Source: Deltaproteobacteria bacterium
GTDB lineage: Bacteria > Myxococcota > JACRCW01
Assembly: GCA_016218805.1 (NCBI GenBank)
Contig: JACRCW010000090.1
Coordinates: 1 to 47,476, forward strand
Length of the DNA: 47,476 nucleotides
Direction of reading: 5' to 3'
Shown: in pieces, positions 37,650 to 45,500 of the stretch
Numbering within the stretch: the first letter of the stretch is position 1
Layout: every line of letters starts with the position of its first letter
Notes under the pieces: generated by a model
What the model saw: only the letters and a program-made list of their open reading frames with translations
Told to the model about the DNA's origin: nothing
The model's database searches: none
Program-made: the position numbers and the translations under genes

Positions 37650-38487
37650 ATGTCCCTTCCCCGCGTCCTGGCCATTGCACTCCCCGGGGTCCTGGCCGCG
37701 TGCGTGTCCGAGCGCGCCGTGGCGCCCCGGGCTGACCGCGCGGTTCCTGACGCGGGCGCGCCTGCCGCCGCGGCCCCGCCGGCCTCCCCGCCTGACGCAC
37801 GCGCCGCGCTGGCCGCCGCGCGGGATGCCTTGTCCCGGTCTGACCACGCGCGCGCGGCCGCTGCTGGAGCACGCGCTGGCAGACCGGGCGCTGGCGCCGG
37901 TGGCCGGGCGGTTATTGGCGGAGAGTCACCTGTCCGAGGGGGGCGACCTGGTGGCCGCGGAGGCGGCGCTGACGGTGGCCGCGGGCGCCGCGCCGCAGGA
38001 CCCGGACGTGGCGGCCACGCTGGCGCGGCTGCGGCAGGCGCAGGGGCGCTACGCTGAGGCGCACGCCGCGCTGCGCGCGTTGGCCGCCGCCCGCCCCGGG
38101 GACGCGGCCGTGCACGAATCCCTGGCCAGCGTGGCCCTGACGCTGGCAACGCTGGCCAACGCGCGCGGTGACGCCGCGGACCGCACGGCGTGGGCCACCC
38201 GGGCGGCGGAGGACTTCCGCGAGGCCCGCCGTGACGCGGGTGATCTCCCCGCCTACGCGGCGGGCGAGGCCCGGGCGCTGGAGATGGCGGGCAACCTAGC
38301 GGGTGCAGAGGCCGCGCTGCTGCACGCCGTGGAACTGGGCGGGGATGCGCCGGCCGCCCGCGTCACCCTGATGGAGTTCTATGAGCGCACCGGCCAGCGG
38401 CAGAAGGCGGATGCGGAGCGCCGCAAAGCGGGTGACGCGGCGGCACCCCAGAAGCGCCGGCTGCGGCCCCTGCCCCCGTCACGGTGA
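37650..38487 (+). pseudogene. Frameshifted TPR lipoprotein gene
   Basis: The ATG at 37650 opens a lipoprotein signal (lipobox LAAC, Cys18) and continues to DARAALAAARDALSRSDHARA. It then loses sense and stops at 38057. From about 37855 a second frame takes over: RPLLEHALADRALAPVAGRLLAESHLSEGG, then TPR helices to TLMEFYERTGQRQKADAERRK, ending at 38487. The switch falls in a (CG)5 tract (37847-37856). Adding one CG rejoins both halves as ...DHARARPLLEH... and gives a 279-residue protein, so a 2-base contraction (or a sequencing error) is the simplest reading. The end overlaps the convergent gene by 9 bp. Intact, it would be a TPR lipoprotein of unknown partner. Confidence 0.75.
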
Positions 38488-39525
38488 GCCGGCCGCGCAC
38501 TTGTCCACGGTCCCCTTGGGCCCAATGTCAATCTGCAGGGGCGGCAGCTTCTCCGCCACCACCACTTTGAGGACCAGGCTGCCCTCCGTCTCCCGCTTGG
38601 GGAAACGCCACCGGCCCATCATGGGGCACGCGCAGCGCACCAGCTTTTCCACCGCCGCCGTCCCGCGCGCCTGGTCCTCCACGCACATGCTCAGCTCGCC
38701 CTTGCGCCGGTCCGCCACGCGCTGCGCGTCATCCCGGTCCACGTCCTGCGGCTTGGCGCTCCCGCCCACCGCGGACAGGTCCACCCCCGCCGTGCGCTCC
38801 TGCTTGAGGCTGACCAGGCTGCTCTCCCGGCCCGTGCCCTTCACATTGCAGCCGGCCGCGTAGAACTGCTTCTGCGCGCGGGCCATCACCTCGTCGCGCT
38901 CGTTGAGGAAACCCGCCCGCCCCAGCGCCAGCACGCGCGAATGGCACGCGCACGCCGCCTCCTTGAGGCTCTTGCCCGCCAGGCGCGGGGCGTCCTTGGG
39001 CGGGAAGCCTTCCGTGAGCAGGGGGCCCACGGGCTCAGCCTCCGGGATCTCCGCCAGCGCCACGAACAACTCCTGCGCCGCCCGGCAGGCCTCCGCCTGG
39101 GCGTTCACCTGCCAGCGGGGGAGATCCTCCGGGGTCCCGCCCGGCGGCTTGTAGAAACCCAGCGCATCCGCGGTATCCAGCGCCTGGCTGACCAGCCTGG
39201 CGCGGCGCAGCAGCGCCTTGTTCTTTTCCAGGGGCAGCTTGGGATCCAGGCCCTCCGCCGCCGCCGCCACCCGCAGTGCACCCACCTTGCAGGACCAGTC
39301 CGCCCCGTCTGCCGCCAGGTGACGCTTGGGCAGGCAGGAGGCCAACAGCGCGTCCGCCTTGAGCAGGTCAGTCTTGACCTTGGACACGGCGGACCGGACC
39401 TCCGGGCCCTCCGTCAGGGCGCGGCGCTCCTGCGCCGCCAGCGTCCCCGGGGCCAGCAGGAGCCAGGCAAGCCAGGGGTGGCGTCGGGAAATGGAGCGGC
39501 TGGTGCGGGCGGGTGGCGGGATCAT
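38479..39525 (-). CDS. Exported Cys-containing protein of unknown function
   Basis: A 348-residue protein with a signal peptide (SRRHPWLAWLLLAPGTLAAQ). The helical middle contains CRAAQELFVALAE and a CACHSRVLALGRAGF patch; CACH is not a CxxCH haem site. The C-terminal ~70 residues (LVRCACPMMGRWRFPKRETEGSLVLKVVVAEK, IDIGPKGTVDKC) have a strand-loop-strand pattern with flanking Cys, like the TonB/AgmX-type C-terminal fold, a loose resemblance only. Start chosen at ATG 39525; GTG 39531 is two codons earlier. Neither has a strong ribosome site. It overlaps the frameshifted gene's end by 9 bp. Confidence 0.7.
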   Translation of the reverse strand: MIPPPARTSRSISRRHPWLAWLLLAPGTLAAQERRALTEGPEVRSAVSKVKTDLLKADALLASCLPKRHLAADGADWSCKVGALRVAAAAEGLDPKLPLEKNKALLRRARLVSQALDTADALGFYKPPGGTPEDLPRWQVNAQAEACRAAQELFVALAEIPEAEPVGPLLTEGFPPKDAPRLAGKSLKEAACACHSRVLALGRAGFLNERDEVMARAQKQFYAAGCNVKGTGRESSLVSLKQERTAGVDLSAVGGSAKPQDVDRDDAQRVADRRKGELSMCVEDQARGTAAVEKLVRCACPMMGRWRFPKRETEGSLVLKVVVAEKLPPLQIDIGPKGTVDKCAAGSP

Positions 39526-39625
39526 GGCCACACCATGAAACCGCGCCCCGGCCCGCGCTGACAAGGCACCCGGCCATGTGGGTGCCGCACGCCCCCCGCG
39601 CTCTCGGCGGAAGCGGAGGTCTTTC

Positions 39626-39655
39626 TTGACGGGGTTTTGAAGCCGCCCGTACATT
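39626..39655 (+). promoter_or_regulatory. Candidate promoter for the giant TPR gene
   Basis: TTGACG (39626-39631), an 18-base spacer and TACATT (39650-39655) match the housekeeping -35 (5/6) and -10 (4/6) boxes. It stands 80 bases before the TTG start in a locally AT-richer stretch of this 210-bp gap. Confidence 0.4.
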
Positions 39656-39735
39656 GTCCTGACCCCACGTCGCCGGCCCCTTTGGGAACCTGCGGGATGC
39701 GCATGCCGCGCTTTGTCGATTGAGAGGGCAGTACT

Positions 39736-42700
39736 TTGGCCTTGAACAAGGACAAAGTGATGGCGAGCGCGCAGAAGCTCATCCAGCAGAACAAGCTGGA
39801 TAAGGCCATCAAGGAACTCCAGAAGATCCTCGAAGAGGATCCCAAGGATATCCGCACGCTGCTCAAGATCGGCGAGCTGCACGCCAAGCTCGGCAACAAG
39901 GACGACGCGCGCGGCAGCTTCATGCAGGTGGCGGCGTTCTATTCGGAGCAGGGTTTCTACCTGAAAGCCGTTGCCGTCTATAAGCAGATCCTCCGCGTTG
40001 ACCCCAACCTCATTGACGTCAACACCAAGCTCGCGGAGTTGTACCACCAGCTGGGCCTGATGAATGACTGCGTGCAGCAGTATCAGCTCGTTGCCAACAT
40101 CCTGGACCGGCAGGGCAAGACGCGGGACAGCCTGGGCATCCTCAAGAAGATGGTGGACCTGGACGCGGAGAACGTGGCCTCCAGGATCAAGCTGGCCGAG
40201 CTGTACAGCGGGCAGGGCCTGGTGGGCGACGCGGTGCGGGAGTTTGACGAGGCCGCCAAGCAGCTCAAGAAGCAGGAGCGCGGCGACGACTACGTCAAGG
40301 TGGCCGAACGCCTGCTGTTCCACGACCAGACGCGGGTGGACGTGGCCAAAGAGTTGGCCAGCGAATACCTCAAGCGCGGGGATGCCAAGCGCGCGCTGGG
40401 CAAACTGCAGATCAGCTTCAAGGCCAACCCGCGGGACGTGGAAACGCTGTCCCTGCTGGCGCAGGCGTTCAAGGAGCAGGACCAGACCTCCAAGTCCGCC
40501 AGCGTGTTGCGCGAGCTGGCGCGCATCCACCAGGACGCCGGCAACACGCAGGAGGCCGAACAGACCTGGCAGCGCGTGCTGCAGCTGGCGCCCAATGACG
40601 CCGACGCCCAGCGCGCGCTGGGCATGGCGGCCGAGCCCCCGCCGCAGGAGGACTTTGTCCGCCACGAGCCGTCCTTTGTGGGCGCGCTGTCCGCGGTGCC
40701 GCAGACCAGCATGGGCGCCATGGCGTCACCCGCCTTCACGCAGCAGGCCATCCCCGCGCAGCCGCGGATGCCCACCGTGCCCGCCAGCATGGTGGCCCCG
40801 CCCGCGGAGGCTGCCCCCGCGCCGCCCAAGCGCGCGGCCACGGGGCTGGGCGCCGTGCAGGGAGCGCCGCAGACGCCTGAGGGCCAGGTGGCCAAGCTGA
40901 TGGCGGAGACTGACGTCTACGTGAAATACGGCCTGCGTGATAAGGCCATTGACCACGTCAAGAAGGTCTTTGCGCTGGACCCGGACCACCTGGAGGCGCA
41001 CGAGAAGCTGCGCGGCCTGTACGTGAAGGCCGGCAACATCCCGGCGGCCACGGACGAGGTCATTGCCTGCTTCCGCATCTCCATGGGGCGCGGCGACAAG
41101 CAGAAGGCGCGCACCTTCCTCACGGACCTGACCTCCATCCAGTCCACGCACCCCGCCATTGCCACCATGCGCGAGGAGCTGGACGGCGTGCCGTCCCAGG
41201 CGCCCATTGCCGTCAACGTGCTGCGGCGCGCACCCACGGGCCTCAACCTCCAGGTCCCCGTGCCCACTGACCTCCCCACCCGCCAGGCCTCCCATGACGA
41301 GGTGGCGGTGATGGTGGACCCCTCCGCCGACGAATTGCCGGTGGAAGAGGTCTCCGCCATCCGTCTGGAGGTCAGCGCGGACGACCTGGCCGTCCCCGAG
41401 CAGGCCGCGGCGGTGATGGACGCCGCCGCGCAGATGCCGGACGACCTGGCGGGCGACCTGGGGGATGCACTGCACGGAATGAGCAGCAGCCCCGAGGTGG
41501 ACGCCGCCGCCTCGGCAGTGGGCAGTGAGAACGAGTTTGACGAGTTCCTGGCCTCCGGCCCGTCCAACCCGCCTGACGACGCCGAGAGTTCGTTTGCGTC
41601 CCCCGCGACCACCGACGCCCCGGCGGATGAGCTGGCGGTGGTGCCGCCGCCGGACGACATGGCGCCGTCCGCGCCGTCATCCGACGAACTGATGGTGGGT
41701 GGTGACGTAGCACCGGACCTGGGCGCGGCCGCCGCGGACACCGGCGGCCTGCTGCTGGACCCGGACCTTCCCCCACCGGACGGCGCCGGATTTGATGACT
41801 TCAACAGCGCCGGGTTCCAGACGCAGGCGCTGGACCGGGACACGGTGGCGCGCGCGCAGCAGGCGGCCCGCGCGGCCGCCGAGCCCCCCGCCGACGAGTT
41901 CATCCCCGAGCCCGCGCCGGACGTGTACGCGCCGGCGGCCGAGGCGCCCGAATCCACCTTTGAGCAGCCGCTCCCCGAGCCGGAGCCCGAACCCGAGCCC
42001 GAGCCGCTCCCGGAGCCCGAGCCGGAACCACCGCCGCCCCCCCCGCCACCACCGCCCCGCCCGCAGGCGGCGGCCGCCGGACGCGCGCCAGACAGGAAGC
42101 CCGCCCCCGCGGCACCGGCCAAGGCCGCCGCACCGCCTCCCCCGCCCAAGGCACCTCCGGCGCCCGTGCATGACATGGCGTTGGACTTCTTCCCGGATGA
42201 GCTGGCTGAGGCGGACTTCTTCATCCAGCAGGGCCTGTATGACGAGGCCAAGGAGATCCTCACCACCATCCTGGACGAGGTCCCGGACAGCCCGCGCGCC
42301 ACGCGGATGATGACGGTGGCCACCGCGCTGGAGAACGGCGAGGAGCCGCCGCCCGAGGAGGCACCGGCGGCCGCGGCGCCGGCGGGGGGCGAGGAGGACG
42401 GTGCGTTTGATCTGGCGCGCGAGCTGGATGACGAGCTCAAGGACATGCCGGGGCTGCCCAGCGAGCCCACCGAGCAGGTCAGCGTGGACACCGTGCTGGC
42501 CGAGTTCAAGCGGGGCGTGGACAAAGTCATTGCCCCGGACGACGCCGCCACGCACCATGACCTGGGCATTGCGTACAAGGAGATGGGGCTGCTGGACGAC
42601 GCCATTGCGGAGTTTGAGCGCAGCGCGCGCAGCCCGGTGAAGGAGGCGGACGCGCAGTACATGGTGGGCGTGTGCCGCATGGAGAAGGGCACCACCGCCG

Positions 42701-42999
42701 AAGCGGCCGACGCGTTCCGCGCCGCACTGGCCGCGCAGATCATCACGGACAACCAGCGCACCGCGGCGTCCTACGAGCTGGGCGTGGCCCTGCAGGGGAT
42801 GGGGCAGACCTCCGAGGCGCTGGAGGCGTTCCGCGCCGTGGAGGCGCTGGACAAGGCGTTCAAGGACGTGGCGGCACGCATTGCGCAGCTGGTGGCGGCG
42901 GGAGCCGGCAAGAAGCCGCCCACCAACGGCACGGGCGGCACCCACGGCGGGCGCGCGGCGGCGGACGCCAAGAAGGGCAAGAACATCGGCTACATCTGA
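39736..42999 (+). CDS. Giant TPR protein with acidic Pro/Glu-rich linker
   Basis: A 1087-residue cytosolic scaffold. The TTG start is supported by GAGAGGG 7-8 bases upstream; the next ATG is residue 9. TPR arrays occupy about 1-300 (LDKAIKELQKILEEDPKDIRTLLKIGELHAKLG and similar) and about 370-490. A ~300-residue Ala/Pro/Asp/Glu linker follows, with (PE)n and poly-Pro (about 745-770). A further TPR pair is at about 815-870 and a final set at 930-1070 (DLGIAYKEMGLLDDAIAEFERS). There is no enzyme motif. It is 39 bases before an ExeA-like ATPase, so the pair probably acts together in an envelope or motility complex. Multi-TPR proteins of this kind work as hubs; the partner is not identified. Confidence 0.87.
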   Translation: MALNKDKVMASAQKLIQQNKLDKAIKELQKILEEDPKDIRTLLKIGELHAKLGNKDDARGSFMQVAAFYSEQGFYLKAVAVYKQILRVDPNLIDVNTKLAELYHQLGLMNDCVQQYQLVANILDRQGKTRDSLGILKKMVDLDAENVASRIKLAELYSGQGLVGDAVREFDEAAKQLKKQERGDDYVKVAERLLFHDQTRVDVAKELASEYLKRGDAKRALGKLQISFKANPRDVETLSLLAQAFKEQDQTSKSASVLRELARIHQDAGNTQEAEQTWQRVLQLAPNDADAQRALGMAAEPPPQEDFVRHEPSFVGALSAVPQTSMGAMASPAFTQQAIPAQPRMPTVPASMVAPPAEAAPAPPKRAATGLGAVQGAPQTPEGQVAKLMAETDVYVKYGLRDKAIDHVKKVFALDPDHLEAHEKLRGLYVKAGNIPAATDEVIACFRISMGRGDKQKARTFLTDLTSIQSTHPAIATMREELDGVPSQAPIAVNVLRRAPTGLNLQVPVPTDLPTRQASHDEVAVMVDPSADELPVEEVSAIRLEVSADDLAVPEQAAAVMDAAAQMPDDLAGDLGDALHGMSSSPEVDAAASAVGSENEFDEFLASGPSNPPDDAESSFASPATTDAPADELAVVPPPDDMAPSAPSSDELMVGGDVAPDLGAAAADTGGLLLDPDLPPPDGAGFDDFNSAGFQTQALDRDTVARAQQAARAAAEPPADEFIPEPAPDVYAPAAEAPESTFEQPLPEPEPEPEPEPLPEPEPEPPPPPPPPPPRPQAAAAGRAPDRKPAPAAPAKAAAPPPPPKAPPAPVHDMALDFFPDELAEADFFIQQGLYDEAKEILTTILDEVPDSPRATRMMTVATALENGEEPPPEEAPAAAAPAGGEEDGAFDLARELDDELKDMPGLPSEPTEQVSVDTVLAEFKRGVDKVIAPDDAATHHDLGIAYKEMGLLDDAIAEFERSARSPVKEADAQYMVGVCRMEKGTTAEAADAFRAALAAQIITDNQRTAASYELGVALQGMGQTSEALEAFRAVEALDKAFKDVAARIAQLVAAGAGKKPPTNGTGGTHGGRAAADAKKGKNIGYI

Positions 43000-43038
43000 C
43001 GGGGCGGACCACGGCGGCGGCAAGCGGACGGGACGGCA

Positions 43039-43995
43039 ATGAACTATCTCGAGTACTACGAGCTGGGGTCCGAGCCGTTCAGCAACGCGCCGGTGAGCCG
43101 CTTCTATTACAACAGCCAGCAGCACGCGCAGGCGCTGATGCGGCTGCGCTACGCCGTGGACAACATGAAGGGCCTGGCGCTGCTCATCGGCGAGATCGGC
43201 GCGGGCAAGACCACGCTCGCGCGCCGCATGCTGGACAGCCTGCCCGAAGAAGAATTTGAAGCGGCGCTGCTGGTCATCATCCACTCCGGCATCACCGCCA
43301 ACTGGCTGCTGCGCCGCATTGCCCTGCAGCTGGGCGTGCAGAACCCCCACCCGGAAAAGCTGTCCCTGCTCAGTCAGGTCTACCAGCGCCTGGTGCAGAT
43401 CCATGAGAGCGGCAAAAAGGCCGTGGTCCTCATTGACGAGGCGCAGATGCTCCAGAGCCGCGAGCTGATGGAGGAGTTCCGCGGCCTGCTCAACCTGGAG
43501 CTGCCTGAGCGCAAGCTCATCAACTTCATCTTCTTCGGGTTGCCGGAGATTGAGGAGAACCTCAAGCTGGACCCGCCGCTGGCCCAGCGCGTGGCAGTGA
43601 AGATCAAGCTGGAAGCGCTGGACCAGGAAGCCACGGAAGCCTACGTGAAGCACCGCCTGCGGCTGGCCGGCGCCAAGCGCATGCTGTTCACCACCGAAGC
43701 CGTGCAGATCCTCCATCTGGCCAGCAAGGGCACGCCGCGCGTCATCAATACGCTGGCGGACAACGCGCTGTTTGAGGCGTTCCTGGACAAGAAGGAGGCC
43801 GTGGACGGCGAGCTGGCCGCGCGCGTGGCGCAGAACCTCCAGCTGCTGGCCGGCCCGGAGAGCCGCTCCATCCCCCCGCGCCCCGGCGTGCCCGCCGCCG
43901 CCGGCACCCTGCGCGCCGCCCCCGGCGGAACGCGCGCCCGCCGGCTGCAGCTGGAAGAGATTGACCGCATGCTGGAAGGCGTGTCCAAGGACTGA
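43039..43995 (+). CDS. ExeA-like AAA ATPase
   Basis: A 318-residue ATPase of the ExeA/GspA group. It opens with the family N-terminus YLEYYELGSEPFSNAP, and has Walker A GEIGAGKTT (about 52-60), Walker B VVLIDEAQML, sensor-like INFIFFGLPEIEENL, the arginine region LAQRV, and a lid with ASKGTPRVINTLADNALFEAF. There is no membrane segment, unlike full-length ExeA, so it is a cytosolic motor or assembly factor. ExeA-type ATPases help place secretin complexes through peptidoglycan remodelling; here its partner is likely the TPR protein just upstream. The ribosome site is weak (GGGACGGC). No secretion genes are in view. Confidence 0.88.
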   Translation: MNYLEYYELGSEPFSNAPVSRFYYNSQQHAQALMRLRYAVDNMKGLALLIGEIGAGKTTLARRMLDSLPEEEFEAALLVIIHSGITANWLLRRIALQLGVQNPHPEKLSLLSQVYQRLVQIHESGKKAVVLIDEAQMLQSRELMEEFRGLLNLELPERKLINFIFFGLPEIEENLKLDPPLAQRVAVKIKLEALDQEATEAYVKHRLRLAGAKRMLFTTEAVQILHLASKGTPRVINTLADNALFEAFLDKKEAVDGELAARVAQNLQLLAGPESRSIPPRPGVPAAAGTLRAAPGGTRARRLQLEEIDRMLEGVSKD

Positions 43996-44013
43996 CCGGC
44001 AGGGTCCAAACTA

Positions 44014-44132
44014 TTGACACCGTAATCAACGCCGGTCCGGGGACATGCAAACCTCGGCGTCTGGACGCCTCCTGCCCGTTGACATGCGGGTCAGTGCGAT
44101 CACTTGACGCGTCGCGTTACCGGGCGTAGCAC
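44014..44132 (+). promoter_or_regulatory. Candidate promoter region of fadIJ
   Basis: Three TTGAC boxes occur in 100 bases (44014, 44079, 44104). TTGACG (44104-44109), 17 bases, TAGCAC (44127-44132) is the best-spaced pair, though its -10 is poor. TTGA-N8-TCAA (44014-44029) is a dyad that could bind a fatty-acid regulator. All of this is low-confidence pattern reading. Confidence 0.3.
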
Positions 44133-44183
44133 ACCGCGCAACACAGCGGCCCCGCAGGGGGCCGGGAAGGAGCGCGGTTCTCC

Positions 44184-45500
44184 ATGGGCAACAACGGGAA
44201 GTCAGCCAACGGCGAGTCCCGCCGCCGCGTGGCGGTGGTGGCAGGGGTGAGGACGCCGTTTGTGAAGAGCCGCGGGGTGTTTGCGGACATGACGGCGCTG
44301 GGGCTGGGGCGCATGGCGGTCAACGAGCTCATGGTCCGCAGCAACCTGGACCCCAACCACCTGGACCTGCTGGTCTACGGGCAGGTGGTGCCCTCCACGG
44401 CGGCGCCCAACATTGCCCGCGAGGTGGTGCTGGGCCTGGGCCTGCCTCCCAAGGTGGACGCCTGGAGCGTGTCCCGCGCCTGCGCCACCGCCATCCAGGC
44501 CACCACGGACGCCGCCGACCAGATTGCGCTGGGGAACGCGGACGTGGCCGTCTCCGGCGGCGCCGAGTGCCTGTCCGACGTGCCCATCAACATCAGCCGC
44601 AAGCTGTCTGACGCGCTGGTGGATGCCTCGCGCGCAAGGGATCTGCCCTCCAAGTTCAGGAGCTTTGCGCACCTGTCCGCCAAGGACCTGCTGCCCGTGC
44701 CGCCCGCCCTCAAGGAACCCTCCACCGGGCTCACCATGGGCGAGAGCGCAGAAAAGATGGCCAAGGAGAATGGGATCTCACGCGCGGACCAGGACCGGTT
44801 TGCGTTCAACAGCCACCGCAAGGCTGCCAACGCGTGGGACGAGGGCCGCTACGCCGACGAGGTCATGCCGGTGCTGGTGCCGCCCAAGTACGCCGCCAAC
44901 GTCAAGGAGGACGACTTTGTCCGCCGCGACGTGTCCGTGGAGAAGATGGCCACGCTGTCTCCCGCCTTTGACCGCAAGTACGGCACCATCACCGCCGCCA
45001 ACAGCAGCGGCCTGACCGACGGCGCCTCCGCGCTGCTGCTGATGAGCGAGGAGCGCGCCCGCGAGCTGGGATACAAGCCGCTGGGGTTCATCCGCTCCTA
45101 CGCGTACGCCGCGCTGGACCCGCGCTGGCAGATGCTGATGGGACCGGCGTTTGCCACGCCCATTGCGCTGGCCCGCGCGGGCATCAAGCTGGGAGACCTG
45201 GACCTGGTGGACATGCACGAGGCCTTTGCCGCGCAGGTGCTCTCCAACGTGCGCGCCATGGCGTCCAAGAAGTTTGCCGAGGAGCGCCTGGGGCGCCCGG
45301 GCCCGGTGGGCGAGATTGACGAGGATAAGCTCAACGTCAACGGCGGCTCCATCAGCCTGGGGCACCCGTTTGCGGCCACCGGCGGCCGCATGATCCTCAA
45401 CACGCTCAACGAGCTGCGGCGCCGCAACAAGAACCTGGGGTTGGTAACCATTTGCGCGGCCGGCGGCCTGGGTGCCGCCGTGGTGCTGGAGGTGATGTGA
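44184..45500 (+). CDS. fadI: 3-ketoacyl-CoA thiolase (FadI type)
   Basis: A 438-residue thiolase that cleaves 3-ketoacyl-CoA with CoA in the last step of beta-oxidation. Catalytic residues are present: Cys100 (SRACATAIQ, acyl-enzyme), His394 (GHPFAATGGR) and Cys424 (ICAAGGLG), plus DMHEAFA near 345. Length and the long loop (LPSKFRSFAHLSAKDLLPVPP) match FadI rather than the shorter FadA. AAGGAG lies 11 bases before the ATG. Its TGA overlaps the fadJ ATG by one base, so the two subunits of the trifunctional complex are coupled. Anaerobic/aerobic role cannot be told. Confidence 0.95.
   Translation: MGNNGKSANGESRRRVAVVAGVRTPFVKSRGVFADMTALGLGRMAVNELMVRSNLDPNHLDLLVYGQVVPSTAAPNIAREVVLGLGLPPKVDAWSVSRACATAIQATTDAADQIALGNADVAVSGGAECLSDVPINISRKLSDALVDASRARDLPSKFRSFAHLSAKDLLPVPPALKEPSTGLTMGESAEKMAKENGISRADQDRFAFNSHRKAANAWDEGRYADEVMPVLVPPKYAANVKEDDFVRRDVSVEKMATLSPAFDRKYGTITAANSSGLTDGASALLLMSEERARELGYKPLGFIRSYAYAALDPRWQMLMGPAFATPIALARAGIKLGDLDLVDMHEAFAAQVLSNVRAMASKKFAEERLGRPGPVGEIDEDKLNVNGGSISLGHPFAATGGRMILNTLNELRRRNKNLGLVTICAAGGLGAAVVLEVM

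Noticed and set aside
38879..38950. Haem-binding cytochrome motif in the exported protein at 38479
   Set aside because: The stretch reads CACHS, which lacks the CxxCH spacing, and no other haem ligands are seen.
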